From contig JAFRIW010000056.1 in assembly GCA_017432565.1 (NCBI GenBank), positions 209,467-273,466 on the forward strand: a stretch of 64,000 nucleotides of DNA, written 5' to 3'. The DNA is from Lachnospiraceae bacterium (GTDB taxonomy: Bacteria; Bacillota; Clostridia; Lachnospirales; Lachnospiraceae). The notes below the pieces were generated by a model. That model had not been told where the DNA came from and ran no database searches. It worked only from the letters and a program-made list of their open reading frames with translations. Positions 34,440 to 45,661 of the stretch are shown here, piece after piece (positions within the stretch are counted from its first letter, which is position 1; each line of letters starts with the position of its first letter). The position numbers and the translations under genes were made by a program.

Positions 34440-35129
34440 ATGGGCGAGTTTGATGTCAGACGGGAAGTCAGTGATAAGTATTCACTTCGGGGAAGAGTTT
34501 TTCATCGGATCCGGGATGATATTCTGAGCGGCAAATACCAGGAGCATGAAGAACTTAAGGAGGTCGCGATCGGAGAGGAAATGGGCGTTTCCAGAACGCC
34601 GGTCCGCGAAGCGCTTCGACAGCTGGAGCTGGAGGGTCTGGTTCAGATCATCCCGAACAGAGGTGCTTTTGTCACCGGCATTCAGGCAAAGGATGTCCGC
34701 GATATCTACATGATCCGCGCGCTGCTGGAAGGCCTGTGCGCGCGCTGGGCCTGTGAGAACATCACCAAGGAACAGATCGAGGCGATGGAGGAAAACGTCT
34801 ACCTGGCCGAGTTTCACGCCGGCAAGGGACATATGGAGCAGATGGCGGAGCTGGACAATCAGTTCCATCACATTCTGTACGATGCCTGCAATTCCAAAAT
34901 CCTGGAGCACTCGCTGATCGATTATCACGATTATGTCCTGCGGATCCGGCGCAAAACGCTCTCCACAATTGAGCGCAGCACGCAGTCCAACAAGGAGCAC
35001 CGCGGCATCATGGAGGCGATCAAGGCCGGCAATGCGGATCTGGCGGAGCGTCTGGCGGATGAGCATATGAAGAGTGCTTACGACAATATGGTCCGGAACG
35101 GCCTGTACGATATCTATAAGGAGCAGTGA
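34440..35129 (+). CDS. GntR family transcriptional regulator, FadR/FCD subfamily
   Basis: 229 residues. The N-terminal winged helix-turn-helix is VFHRIRDDILSGKY...EEMGVSRTPVREALRQLELEGLVQIIPNRGAFV. The C-terminal all-helical FCD ligand domain includes MIRALLEGLCARWAC, LDNQFHHILYDA and EHRGIMEAI with the His and Asp metal-type residues of the subfamily. FCD members usually bind small carboxylic acids, often through a bound metal. It is coupled to icd (stop TGA 35127-35129 overlaps ATG 35129), so an organic acid of the citrate-isocitrate-oxoglutarate group is a reasonable ligand guess. It likely represses its own promoter through the palindrome at 34364. Confidence 0.92.
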   Translation: MGEFDVRREVSDKYSLRGRVFHRIRDDILSGKYQEHEELKEVAIGEEMGVSRTPVREALRQLELEGLVQIIPNRGAFVTGIQAKDVRDIYMIRALLEGLCARWACENITKEQIEAMEENVYLAEFHAGKGHMEQMAELDNQFHHILYDACNSKILEHSLIDYHDYVLRIRRKTLSTIERSTQSNKEHRGIMEAIKAGNADLAERLADEHMKSAYDNMVRNGLYDIYKEQ

Positions 35130-36373
35130 TGGATAAAATTCAGATGAAGACGCCCCTGGTCGAGATGGACGGGGACGAGATGACCAGAATTCTCTGGAAA
35201 ATGATCCGGGAGGAGCTGATCGCTCCCTTCGTGGATCTGAAGACGGAGTACTACGATCTCGGCCTGACGCACCGGGATGAGACCGATGACGCAGTGACGA
35301 TGGATGCGGCCATGGCGGCGAAGAAATACGGCGTTGCGGTCAAATGTGCCACTATTACGCCGAACAGGGCGCGAATGGATGAATATCATCTGAAGAAAAT
35401 GTATAAGAGCCCGAACGGAACGATCCGCGCGGCTCTGGACGGAACCGTCTTCCGCGCGCCGATTGTCGTGTCCGGCATCGAGCCTTACGTACGCACATGG
35501 AAGAAACCCATTGTCATGGCAAGACACGCGTACGGAGATGTCTATAAGGGATCCGAACTGCACATCGGTCCGGAGCTGTATGAAGAGAACACCGTCTCTT
35601 ATCCGGTCAGAACCTTTCTGCTTGCCGAAGACGCGGAAGGGAGAAGAGTGCGCCAGGAGGTGCACACCTTCAGCGGCCCCGGTATCCTGCAGGGCATGCA
35701 TAACACGGAGAAATCCATCGAAAGCTTTGCGAGAAGCTGTTTCTCCTATGCGCTGGATCAGAAGCTGGATCTGTGGTTCTCCGCAAAGGACACGATCTCC
35801 AAGATTTATGACGGCGAATTCCGGGAGATTTTTGACCGGATCTATGAAGAAGAGTATAAAGAAAAGTTTGCGCAGGCCGGCCTGACCTATTTCTATACCC
35901 TGATTGACGACGCGGTCGCGCGCGCGATCCGCTCCGAGGGCGGTTTTGTCTGGGCACTGAAGAATTATGACGGCGATGTCATGAGCGATATGATGGCAAC
36001 AGCTTTCGGTTCCCTCGCCATGATGACTTCCGTTCTGGTCTCCCCGGACGGCTGCTATGAATATGAGGCGGCGCACGGAACCGTGCAGCGTCACTACTAT
36101 AAATATCAGCGCGGAGAGAAGACCTCCACCAATTCCGTGGCGACCATTTTCGCCTGGAGCGGTGCGCTGAAAAAGCGCGCGGAGCTGGATGAACTTCCGG
36201 AGCTTTATGCGTTCGGAGAAAAGCTGGAGAAAGCGGCGCTGCAGACGATTGCCGACGGAAAGATGACCGGAGACCTGGCAGCGATCACGACCCTGCCGAA
36301 AGAATCCGTCAGGGTACTGGAGAGTAAGGAATTTATTCTGGCGATCCGGGATGAGCTGATCTCCCTGCTCTGA
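35129..36373 (+). CDS. icd: NADP-dependent isocitrate dehydrogenase, eukaryote-like type
   Basis: 414-residue homodimeric enzyme that converts isocitrate to 2-oxoglutarate, giving NADPH and CO2. The sequence follows the eukaryotic cytosolic type closely: VEMDGDEMTRILW, KSPNGTIR, DGTVFRAPI with the substrate-binding Arg, NYDGDVMSDMMA with the metal-binding Asp residues, AAHGTVQRHYYKYQ for NADP, and TSTNSVATIFAW. It differs from the E. coli-type Icd. ATG 35129 overlaps the gntR stop; a GTG at 35126 is the alternative. Its regulated supply of 2-oxoglutarate would feed glutamate synthesis in an anaerobe with an incomplete cycle. It ends 15 bases from the convergent ABC-F gene. Confidence 0.96.
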   Translation: MDKIQMKTPLVEMDGDEMTRILWKMIREELIAPFVDLKTEYYDLGLTHRDETDDAVTMDAAMAAKKYGVAVKCATITPNRARMDEYHLKKMYKSPNGTIRAALDGTVFRAPIVVSGIEPYVRTWKKPIVMARHAYGDVYKGSELHIGPELYEENTVSYPVRTFLLAEDAEGRRVRQEVHTFSGPGILQGMHNTEKSIESFARSCFSYALDQKLDLWFSAKDTISKIYDGEFREIFDRIYEEEYKEKFAQAGLTYFYTLIDDAVARAIRSEGGFVWALKNYDGDVMSDMMATAFGSLAMMTSVLVSPDGCYEYEAAHGTVQRHYYKYQRGEKTSTNSVATIFAWSGALKKRAELDELPELYAFGEKLEKAALQTIADGKMTGDLAAITTLPKESVRVLESKEFILAIRDELISLL

Positions 36374-36388
36374 GTGAGCTCCTCTGAT

Positions 36389-38362
<1,974 letters not shown>

Positions 38363-38401
38363 AATGAATAATATTACAGCCCGCCGCGGGAGTGTGTCAA
38401 A

Positions 38402-38430
38402 TTGACAATATTTTAACAGGAATTTATACT
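38402..38430 (+). promoter_or_regulatory. rex promoter overlapping a Rex-like operator
   Basis: TTGACA at 38402-38407 and TATACT at 38425-38430 have 17 bases between them. The 18-base sequence at 38402-38419 matches the Rex consensus TTGTTAA-N4-TTAACAA at 11 of 14 defined positions and includes the -35. This suggests Rex represses its own gene when NADH is low relative to NAD+. Confidence 0.68.
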
Positions 38431-38485
38431 GAAAAAGGTCTTTTGCACCTGAAGAAGCCGGCGCGGACCGGCCGCAGAAAAAGGG

Positions 38486-39148
38486 ATGAACATGCTGGAA
38501 GAAAAAGAAATTTCGCAGGCGGTGATCAGCAGGCTGCCTCGTTATTACAGATATCTGCAGGATCTGATTGACGAAGGAACAGAGAGGATTTCGTCAAAGG
38601 AGCTGAGTGAGCGGATGCATGTCACCGCGTCTCAGATCCGGCAGGATTTCAACAACTTCGGCGGATTCGGCCAGCAGGGATACGGATATAATGTCCGCTA
38701 TCTCCACGACGAAATCGGTCAGATTCTCGGACTGGACCAGGAACACAGCATGGTTCTGATCGGGGCGGGAAATCTGGGACAGGCGCTGGTCGGCTATATG
38801 AACTTCAAACGCCGCGGATTTGTCTTTAAGGCGGCTTTTGACTGCAAACCGGAGCTGTACGGGAAGAAGGTCGGGCAGGTTGTCATCCGGCCCATGAATG
38901 AGCTCACCGGTCTGATAGAGCAGGAGAAAATTGAAATCGCCGTCCTGACGGTCCCGAAGACGGCGGCCATGGATATTGCAAAAGTTCTGTCCGGAACCTG
39001 TATCCGGGCAATCTGGAATTTTGCCCATGTGGATCTTCCGGTGCCGGAGCGGATCCAGGTGGAGAACGTTCATCTTTCGGACAGCCTGATGAAGCTGTCT
39101 TATCAGATCCGCAGCATTGATCAGGCGGATCAGGAAAAAGCGGATTAA
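38486..39148 (+). CDS. rex: Redox-sensing transcriptional repressor Rex
   Basis: 220 residues. The N-terminal winged helix has ISQAVISRLPRYYRYL, SSKELSERMHVTASQIRQDF and the GGFGQQGYGYNV wing. The Rossmann domain starts with VLIGAGNLGQALVGY, and the end (HLSDSLMKLSYQI) has the swapped C-terminal helix. Rex senses the NADH/NAD+ ratio and controls fermentation and redox genes in Gram-positive bacteria. ATG 38486 or ATG 38492 (MNMLEE) are both possible. It is followed 16 bases later by alr. Confidence 0.96.
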   Translation: MNMLEEKEISQAVISRLPRYYRYLQDLIDEGTERISSKELSERMHVTASQIRQDFNNFGGFGQQGYGYNVRYLHDEIGQILGLDQEHSMVLIGAGNLGQALVGYMNFKRRGFVFKAAFDCKPELYGKKVGQVVIRPMNELTGLIEQEKIEIAVLTVPKTAAMDIAKVLSGTCIRAIWNFAHVDLPVPERIQVENVHLSDSLMKLSYQIRSIDQADQEKAD

Positions 39149-39164
39149 AACGGAGGAGTTTGTG

Positions 39165-40334
39165 ATGGCTGAAACGGAATGGTCGGATTATACATCCAGG
39201 ATCTGTGCCGAGATTGATCTGGACGCAGTCCGCTTCAATATGGAATCGATGCACCGGAATCTGCAGGAGAATGTGCAGATGACGGCGGTTGTCAAGGCGG
39301 ACGGATACGGCCACGGCGCGGTGCAGATCGCCCGTGAAATCGAGGATCTGCCGTATCTGTGGGGCTTCGCTGTTGCAACTTTTGAGGAGGCTGCGGAGCT
39401 TCGGGAGAGCGGCATCGTCAAGCCGGTTCTGATTCTGGGCTATGTCTTTCCTTATTGCTATGAGGATGTTGCGCGGCTGGAGCTGCGGCCCACTGTGTTC
39501 CGGAGAGATATGATCCGGCAGCTCGCCGCGGCGGCGCAGAAGGTGGGAAAGAAGATTCATGTGCACGTTGCGGTTGATACCGGCATGAGCCGGATCGGTG
39601 TGACGCCGGACGCGGAAGGGGCGGATTTTGTCCGGGAAGTACTGAGTAACCCCATGCTGGATGCGGAAGGAACCTTTACACATTTTGCCAGAGCCGATGA
39701 AACGGATCTTTCCACGGCACTTGCTCAGTTTGCAAAATACAGGAATTTCGTGAATACAGTGAAAGAGCGGACGGGCTACGAGTTCCCGCTCCGGCACTGC
39801 TCCAACAGCGCGGGGATTATTGCGCTGAGGGACTGCAATCTGGACATGGTCCGGGCCGGCATTACGCTGTACGGACTGTGGCCTTCGGAGGAAGTTCCGA
39901 AGACGCCGGTGCCCATAAAGCCTGTGATGTCTCTGCACTCGCATGTGGTCTATGTGAAAGATCTTCCCGCCGGTGTACCTGTCAGCTACGGCGGCACTTA
40001 TGTGACAGATCATGTAACGCGCGTCGCCACCATTCCCGTCGGTTATGCAGACGGTTATCCGCGCGGGCTCTCGGGAAAGGGATGCGTACTGATCCGAGGC
40101 AAGCGCGCTCCGATTCTGGGAAGAGTCTGCATGGACCAGATGATGGTCTGCGTCGATTCGATCCCGGGGGTGCGGGAAGGCGATCCGGTGACGCTGATCG
40201 GTACCGACGGCGCGGAAACGATCTCGATGGAAGAAGCAGGAAAGCTCTCCGGGCGGTTCAATTATGAATTTGCCTGTAATATTTCGCCGCGGGTGCCACG
40301 GGTCTATATCCGGAACGGGAAAAGGAGCAGCTGA
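39165..40334 (+). CDS. alr: Alanine racemase
   Basis: PLP enzyme of 389 residues that makes D-alanine for peptidoglycan. The PLP lysine is Lys44 in VVKADGYGHG. The second catalytic Tyr lies in PVSYGGTYV, and GYADGYPRGL and GRVCMDQMMV are conserved strings of the C-terminal beta domain. ATG 39165, ten bases after CGGAGGAG, is chosen; the ATG at 39117 lies within rex and would add 16 unrelated residues. The next gene begins five bases after its stop with its ribosome site inside alr. Confidence 0.96.
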   Translation: MAETEWSDYTSRICAEIDLDAVRFNMESMHRNLQENVQMTAVVKADGYGHGAVQIAREIEDLPYLWGFAVATFEEAAELRESGIVKPVLILGYVFPYCYEDVARLELRPTVFRRDMIRQLAAAAQKVGKKIHVHVAVDTGMSRIGVTPDAEGADFVREVLSNPMLDAEGTFTHFARADETDLSTALAQFAKYRNFVNTVKERTGYEFPLRHCSNSAGIIALRDCNLDMVRAGITLYGLWPSEEVPKTPVPIKPVMSLHSHVVYVKDLPAGVPVSYGGTYVTDHVTRVATIPVGYADGYPRGLSGKGCVLIRGKRAPILGRVCMDQMMVCVDSIPGVREGDPVTLIGTDGAETISMEEAGKLSGRFNYEFACNISPRVPRVYIRNGKRSS

Positions 40335-40339
40335 GAGAA

Positions 40340-41239
40340 ATGGTGATTTTTCTGATGATTCTGTGCGCGGTGCTTCTGATCGCACTGATCTGTGTCCTGA
40401 TCCGGTACCGCAGGCTGGCTGCCGCATCCTCCGGAACACAGGAGGAGCTGAAAAAGGCGCTCTCCGAGGGCCATGAACAGGGTGTCATTGACCAGACGGA
40501 AGCGGAGATGATCACGAACATCTTTGAATTTTCCGAGAAAGAGGCGCAGGATATTATGACCCACCGCGGCGATATCATTGCGCTGGACCGGGAGATGAAG
40601 CTGGATGATGCGGTGCGCTTCATGCTGGAGGCACACAACAGCCGCTTCCCGGTTTATGAGGATAATATCGATCATATTATCGGCATCGTGCATCTGAAGG
40701 ACGCGGTGCGCTGCAGAGAACAGAAGAAGGAAAACGGGAGCAGGACACTCCGAGAGCTCAGTGAAGATGCTTCCGGCAGAACGGAGAACGGGAGCCTTCT
40801 GCGGCTGCCGCTGGTGATCCCGGAGACCAAGAATGTGGATGCGCTGTTCAGACAGATGCAGAGCAGCAAGGCCCAGATGGCCGTCGTCATCGATGAATAC
40901 GGCCAGACAGCCGGTCTTCTCACAATGGAAGATATTCTGGAGGAGATCGTCGGCAATATCATGGATGAATATGATGAGGACGAGACGCATATTCACGCGA
41001 CCTCCAGCCGGGGGGAGTATATTCTGGACGGCAGGACCCCGCTCTCGGAGATTGAAGAGCGCTTCGGCATCACTTTTGAAAACGAGCGGGCTGAGACACT
41101 GAACGGCTTTCTGATCGGCAAAATGGACCGGATCCCGGAGGATGATGAGCATTTTGTCATCGATTATCAGGGATACCGTTTCCGTGTACTTTCTGTTGCA
41201 AGACAGCAGGTTCAGAGAGTATCATTAAAACAGCTTTAA
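40340..41239 (+). CDS. CBS-pair / CorC_HlyC domain protein with one membrane helix
   Basis: 299 residues. One N-terminal helix (VIFLMILCAVLLIALICVLI), then the linker EQGVIDQTEAEMITNIFEFSEKEAQDIMTHR typical of the HlyC/CorC family, two CBS motifs (RFPVYEDNIDHIIGIVHLKD; MAVVIDEYGQTAGLLTMEDILEEIVGNI) and a C-terminal CorC_HlyC transporter-associated domain ending FRVLSV. Full-length relatives carry a four-helix CNNM (DUF21) domain involved in divalent cation transport; here only one helix remains, so it is more like a regulatory CorC-type form anchored to the membrane. It is probably cotranscribed with rex-alr. Confidence 0.85.
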   Translation: MVIFLMILCAVLLIALICVLIRYRRLAAASSGTQEELKKALSEGHEQGVIDQTEAEMITNIFEFSEKEAQDIMTHRGDIIALDREMKLDDAVRFMLEAHNSRFPVYEDNIDHIIGIVHLKDAVRCREQKKENGSRTLRELSEDASGRTENGSLLRLPLVIPETKNVDALFRQMQSSKAQMAVVIDEYGQTAGLLTMEDILEEIVGNIMDEYDEDETHIHATSSRGEYILDGRTPLSEIEERFGITFENERAETLNGFLIGKMDRIPEDDEHFVIDYQGYRFRVLSVARQQVQRVSLKQL

Positions 41240-41273
41240 GAGCGAGGAACACTAAGAAAGAGGGTAAGAGAAC

Positions 41274-42014
41274 ATGTCAGGACATTCGAAATTTGCGAAC
41301 ATCAAGCATAAGAAGGAAAAAAATGATGCGGCAAAAGGAAAGATCTTTACAATGATCGGCCGCGAGATCGCCGTCGCCGTCAAAGAGGGCGGACCCGATC
41401 CTGCCAATAACTTCAAGCTTTCGCAGATTATCGCCAAGGCCAAGGCCAACAACATGCCGAACGATACGATCGAGCGCGGAATCAAAAAAGCCGCGGGCGA
41501 CGTCGGCAACGTGACCTATCAGAACAATTCCTACGAGGGCTACGGACCGGCCGGCATCGCCATTATCGTCGACACACTGACGGACAACGCCAACCGCACG
41601 GCAGCCAATGTCCGCGCAGCCTTTTCGAAGGGCAGCGGAAATGTCGGAACGCCCGGCTGTGTCTCTTATATGTTTGACGAGAAGGGCCAGATTATTATCG
41701 ACCGCGAAGAGTGCGATCTGACAGCCGACGATCTGATGATGGTCGTGCTTGACGCCGGTGCGGAAGATGTGAAAGAGGAAGAGGACAGCTTTGAAATCCT
41801 GACGGCGCCGGAAGACTTTGAAGCGGTGAACAAGGCCGTGCAGGAAGCCGGCATCGTGGTCGCCTCCGCGGAAGTGACGAAGATTCCCCAGAATTATGTC
41901 ACGCTGACCAATGAAGAAGATATCAAGCGGATCCGCCGGATCCTGGATCTTCTCGATGAGGATGATGACGTGCAGGCTGTGTATCACAACTGGGATGAGC
42001 CGGACGAGGAGTAA
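41274..42014 (+). CDS. yebC: YebC/PmpR/TACO1 family protein
   Basis: 246 residues with the invariant N-terminus MSGHSKFANIKHKK and the conserved GREIAVAVKEGGPDP and NNMPNDTIERGIKKA segments, followed by the two C-terminal alpha/beta domains. Older work describes the family as DNA-binding regulators; more recent work shows a role in translation of proline-rich stretches by some members. A hairpin terminator follows at 42051-42084. Confidence 0.96.
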   Translation: MSGHSKFANIKHKKEKNDAAKGKIFTMIGREIAVAVKEGGPDPANNFKLSQIIAKAKANNMPNDTIERGIKKAAGDVGNVTYQNNSYEGYGPAGIAIIVDTLTDNANRTAANVRAAFSKGSGNVGTPGCVSYMFDEKGQIIIDREECDLTADDLMMVVLDAGAEDVKEEEDSFEILTAPEDFEAVNKAVQEAGIVVASAEVTKIPQNYVTLTNEEDIKRIRRILDLLDEDDDVQAVYHNWDEPDEE

Positions 42015-42050
42015 TCTTCCGGTCTGTCTTGTTTATTCTGAAGGTTCAGC

Positions 42051-42084
42051 GGGGCCAGCCACCAAGGTGTCTGGCCCCTGTTTT
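42051..42084 (+). terminator. Terminator after yebC
   Basis: GGGGCCAG (42051-42058) pairs with CTGGCCCC (42071-42078), with an inner CACC-AA-GGTG helix extending the stem across one mismatch, followed by TGTTTTG. The T-run is short, so some read-through into the small gene at 42124 is likely. Confidence 0.7.
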
Positions 42085-42123
42085 GAGAAAAGCATGAGCC
42101 CGCTCATGCGCGGAGGCAGTTCA

Positions 42124-42270
42124 ATGGCCGACAAGATTCATAATCCGCTTCCGGTTCCCGAGAAGCGGCCGCATGAAGAAATGGATTATGACTTTCCGCT
42201 CCGGGAGGATCCGGAGAAAGAAGACGATTTTGACATCGAGATCGACGAAAACGACGATTTTGATCTCTGA
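42124..42270 (+). CDS. Small acidic protein of unknown function
   Basis: 48 residues, beginning MADKIHNPLPVPEKRP and ending in a very acidic tail (DDFDIEIDENDDFDL). The start has CGGAGG seven bases upstream, which is a good ribosome site. No membrane helix, cysteine or known motif is present. It sits between yebC and ftsK with a hairpin on each side. I do not recognise it; codon use and the ribosome site are the only support. Confidence 0.55.
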   Translation: MADKIHNPLPVPEKRPHEEMDYDFPLREDPEKEDDFDIEIDENDDFDL

Positions 42271-42295
42271 ATTGTGATATGATATCTGATTATAC

Positions 42296-42321
42296 GAGCC
42301 TGCCGCGGCTCTGATCTTTTT
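42296..42321 (+). terminator. Weak terminator before ftsK
   Basis: A 5-base-pair stem, GAGCC (42296-42300) with GGCTC (42307-42311), is followed by TGATCTTTTT. The short stem makes it weak. Confidence 0.35.
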
Positions 42322-42340
42322 ATGTGTGAGAGGTAATTGA

Positions 42341-45300
42341 ATGGCAGCAAAAACATCCGGTTCTTCGAAACGGCCGGCCGGCAGCCGGTCTTCCGGTACA
42401 TCAGGCAGAAAAACAGGAACAAACCGCACTTCTTCCGGAAGCGGCTCTTCACGCAGAAGTTCTTCAGCGAAAAAACAGAACAGCTCCGGTGCATTGAATC
42501 AGGATTTGTCCCTGATTGCACTGATTGCCGGAATGGTTTTCCTTTTTCTTTCGAATTTCCGGATTCTGGGCCCGGTAGGTGCCTTTTTCAGCAAAATTCA
42601 GTTCGGACTGTTCGGTACGATGGCGTATTTTTTCCCGGTCTTTGTATTCGGGCTGGTCGTCTACTGGATGATTCATGTCTATGACTACAATATTGTCCGC
42701 CGCACGGTCTGTGCGGTGGTACTGTATCTGGTCGTCAGTATTATCTTTGATCTGATCGCGCATTATCCGCAGGAGATGGTCCGGTACAGCATAAAGGAAA
42801 TTTACAGGCACTGTGCGGAGGGGCGCAACGGCGGCGGAGTCTTTGCCGGATCGCTGGCCTATATGCTTTACTCCCTTCTGAAGATGTTCGGCACGATTCT
42901 TGTTCTGTTCATCGCAGGACTGGTCTGTGTCCTTCTTCTCTCGGAGCGCACACTTCGGGAACTTCTGTCTGACGGACAGGAGCGCACCCGGGAGCTGGCC
43001 ATGGAGCGGGCGGAAAGAAGAAATGAAATCCGCGAGCGCAGAGAAGAACAGCTGCAGCGCCGCAGAGAGGAACAGCGCCGCTATGAGGAAGAAAAGTATG
43101 CGCGGGAGGCGGCGGAGCGCAGCCGGATGCAGGACGAATATGAGGAAGATCCTTATTCCTATGATTATGAGCCGGAGGATGCGGACGGATACCCGGAGGA
43201 TACCGGACGGCCCGACCGCGCCGACATGCAGGCAATGAATATGCGGGATAAGGCACACCGTTCTTCCGGCGGGTTCATGGAAGACTATTTCCGCAGGAGC
43301 CGGGAGAAGAAAGAAGAGAAAGAGCAGCGCAGAAGGCAGCTTGAAATGGAGGCGCAGCTGCGCCGCGAAGAAGAAGAAAACGACCGGATTCTGTATCCGG
43401 ACGGCATTGTGGTGCCCCGAGGAGAGGATGCGGAAGAGTATTATGATGACTTCCGGGAGCCGGAAGGGGTTTACCACAACAATATGCATGAAATCAATCC
43501 GGATGACGCCTGGGAAGAGGAACAGCCAGACGGAGGCGATTCTTATCCTTATGCTTCCGGGCAGGAGATGCAGGGACATATGATCGAGTTCGGGCCGGAG
43601 GAGGAAGAAGCGACGCAGAACCTTCCTGCCGCCGACCTGACGCCGGCAGGGAAGCTGCCCGCATCTCCGGTTCCGACACCGCCGCCGGTTCCGGATATTG
43701 TCATTCCGGAAGAAACTTTCGAGGCTGCCGTGCCGGAAGAGCCTTATAACGAAGGCGGTCCGGAGGAGCCTTACGAAGAGCCTTACGAAGATTCTTACGA
43801 CGAAGGCGATTCAGAGGAGCCTTACGGAGATTCTTACGACGAAGAAATTCCGGAGGAGCCTGAACAGGAGGCGGTTCCGACTGAGAATAAAGAGCCGGAA
43901 CGTTCTGCCGAACCCGTCCGGACACCCGAGCCGGACACCCAAGAGCTGAACGCCATCGCGGTTCACCGCGAAGATACGCAGAACGGCACAGCGGAGAGCC
44001 GGATCGGCATGCAGAGTGATGCGGTCCAGGCAGGGGCAGCCGCTCCGGAGCGATCCGCAGCAGGTGCTGCGGCACCTGCACCGGTCAGCGCGCCCGCACC
44101 CAGAAGAGTGCCCAGACGTTATATATTCCCGTCCATCAGTCTGCTCAAGCCGGGTGAGACCGAACACAATCAGGAATCCGAGCGGGAACTGCAGGAGACG
44201 GCGTTCCGTCTGCAGGAGACACTGAGGACTTTTGACGTCAATGTCAAAATCACGGATATCAGCCAGGGTCCTTCGGTCACGCGCTATGAACTGCAGCCGG
44301 AGGTCGGCGTAAAGGTCAGCAAGATTGTCGGCCTGCAGGATGATATTATGCTTGCGCTGGCTGCCGCGGGCATCCGTATTGAGGCACCGATTCCGGGAAA
44401 ATCCGCCATCGGTATTGAAGTCCCCAACAAGACAACTTCTGTCGTCATGCTGCGTGACATTCTGGATACTGCGGAGTTCCGCGGCTTCAAGAGCAAAGTC
44501 GGTTTTGCGGTAGGCAAGGATCTCGGCGGATCCACCATCGTCGGCGATATTGCCAAGATGCCGCATATGCTGATTGCGGGTGCGACCGGATCCGGAAAAT
44601 CCGTCTGCATCAACTGCATTATCATGAGTATTCTCTATAAGGCGACGCCGGAAGAGGTCAAACTGGTCATGATCGACCCCAAGATCGTCGAGCTGTCCGT
44701 CTACAACGGCATCCCGCACCTTCTGATTCCGGTCGTGACGGAAGCCAAGAAAGCATCTGCCGCCCTGAACTGGGCAGTCGCCGAGATGGAGCACCGCTAC
44801 CGGCTGTTTGAAGAGCAGGCCGTCCGGGATATCCGGGGCTATAATGCCAAGGTCCAGCAGCTGAAAGAGGCGGGAACACTGCCCGAGAACATGAAATATA
44901 TGCCTCAGATGGTCATTATCGTCGACGAGCTGGCTGATCTGATGATGGTGGCGAAGAGTGAGGTGGAGACATCCATCTGCCGTCTGGCACAGCTGGCCAG
45001 AGCCGCAGGCATGCATCTGATTATCGCGACTCAGCGGCCTTCCGTCGATGTCATCACCGGCCTGATCAAAGCCAACATGCCCAGCCGGATCGCCTTTGCC
45101 GTTTCACAGGGCGTGGATTCAAGGACGATTCTGGACATGTACGGCGCCGAGAAGCTGCTCGGCAAGGGCGATATGCTGTTCTTCCCGCAGGGTTATCCGA
45201 AGCCGGCCCGGATCCAGGGCGCATTTGTCTCGGATGAAGAGGTGACGAGCGTCGTTAATTTCATCAAGAGCCAGAACCCGCAGGATCCCTATGAGAAACA

Positions 45301-45622
45301 GGAGCAGGAAGCACTGGAAAAGAAGATTTCCGGTCAGGGACAGGCGGCGGCCGGCGGAGCGGAAGAACCGGCGGGCGAGGAAGCGCCGGTTCCCGGCGGA
45401 GACGAATTCTTTGTGGACGCAGGACGGTTTGTCATCGAGAAGAACAACGCAACCATCGGTCTGCTGCAGCGTAAATTCCGCATCGGATTCAACCGGGCGG
45501 CCAGAATCATGGATGAACTGTGTGAACACGGCGTTGTCAGTGAATCGGAGGGCACGAAACCCAGAAGAGTCCTGATGACGATGGCGGAATTCGAGAACTA
45601 TGTCAGCAATGAGCTGATGTGA
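42341..45622 (+). CDS. ftsK: DNA translocase FtsK/SpoIIIE
   Basis: 1093 residues. A Ser/Arg/Lys-rich tail of about 45 residues precedes four membrane helices to about residue 200, then a long linker (200-600) that is Arg/Glu-rich first and acidic Pro/Glu/Tyr-rich later. The motor domain follows, with Walker [10 protein letters not shown] near residue 747, Walker [12 protein letters not shown], and [24 protein letters not shown]. The C-terminal gamma winged helix ([22 protein letters not shown]) reads KOPS/SRS-type DNA sequences. It pumps chromosome ends through the septum at division or sporulation. The linker is long for SpoIIIE-type proteins and carries short repeats. Confidence 0.96.
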   Translation: MAAKTSGSSKRPAGSRSSGTSGRKTGTNRTSSGSGSSRRSSSAKKQNSSGALNQDLSLIALIAGMVFLFLSNFRILGPVGAFFSKIQFGLFGTMAYFFPVFVFGLVVYWMIHVYDYNIVRRTVCAVVLYLVVSIIFDLIAHYPQEMVRYSIKEIYRHCAEGRNGGGVFAGSLAYMLYSLLKMFGTILVLFIAGLVCVLLLSERTLRELLSDGQERTRELAMERAERRNEIRERREEQLQRRREEQRRYEEEKYAREAAERSRMQDEYEEDPYSYDYEPEDADGYPEDTGRPDRADMQAMNMRDKAHRSSGGFMEDYFRRSREKKEEKEQRRRQLEMEAQLRREEEENDRILYPDGIVVPRGEDAEEYYDDFREPEGVYHNNMHEINPDDAWEEEQPDGGDSYPYASGQEMQGHMIEFGPEEEEATQNLPAADLTPAGKLPASPVPTPPPVPDIVIPEETFEAAVPEEPYNEGGPEEPYEEPYEDSYDEGDSEEPYGDSYDEEIPEEPEQEAVPTENKEPERSAEPVRTPEPDTQELNAIAVHREDTQNGTAESRIGMQSDAVQAGAAAPERSAAGAAAPAPVSAPAPRRVPRRYIFPSISLLKPGETEHNQESERELQETAFRLQETLRTFDVNVKITDISQGPSVTRYELQPEVGVKVSKIVGLQDDIMLALAAAGIRIEAPIPGKSAIGIEVPNKTTSVVMLRDILDTAEFRGFKSKVGFAVGKDLGGSTIVGDIAKMPHMLIAGATGSGKSVCINCIIMSILYKATPEEVKLVMIDPKIVELSVYNGIPHLLIPVVTEAKKASAALNWAVAEMEHRYRLFEEQAVRDIRGYNAKVQQLKEAGTLPENMKYMPQMVIIVDELADLMMVAKSEVETSICRLAQLARAAGMHLIIATQRPSVDVITGLIKANMPSRIAFAVSQGVDSRTILDMYGAEKLLGKGDMLFFPQGYPKPARIQGAFVSDEEVTSVVNFIKSQNPQDPYEKQEQEALEKKISGQGQAAAGGAEEPAGEEAPVPGGDEFFVDAGRFVIEKNNATIGLLQRKFRIGFNRAARIMDELCEHGVVSESEGTKPRRVLMTMAEFENYVSNELM
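43735..43862 (+). repeat. Acidic PEEPY/DSYDE repeats in the FtsK linker
   Basis: Imperfect direct repeats of the units GAGGAGCCTTACG and GATTCTTACGACGAAG encode [25 protein letters not shown] and related runs. This low-complexity tract lies in the disordered linker between membrane and motor domains and may vary in length between strains. Confidence 0.75.
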
Positions 45623-45661
45623 CGCCGGATTGTCCCATAAAGATACAGGAGAACAGAGAAA

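Noticed and set aside
43735..43862. Repeats as a CRISPR or mobile-element signal
   Set aside because: The repeats are short, in frame, without spacers, and encode a low-complexity linker of FtsK.
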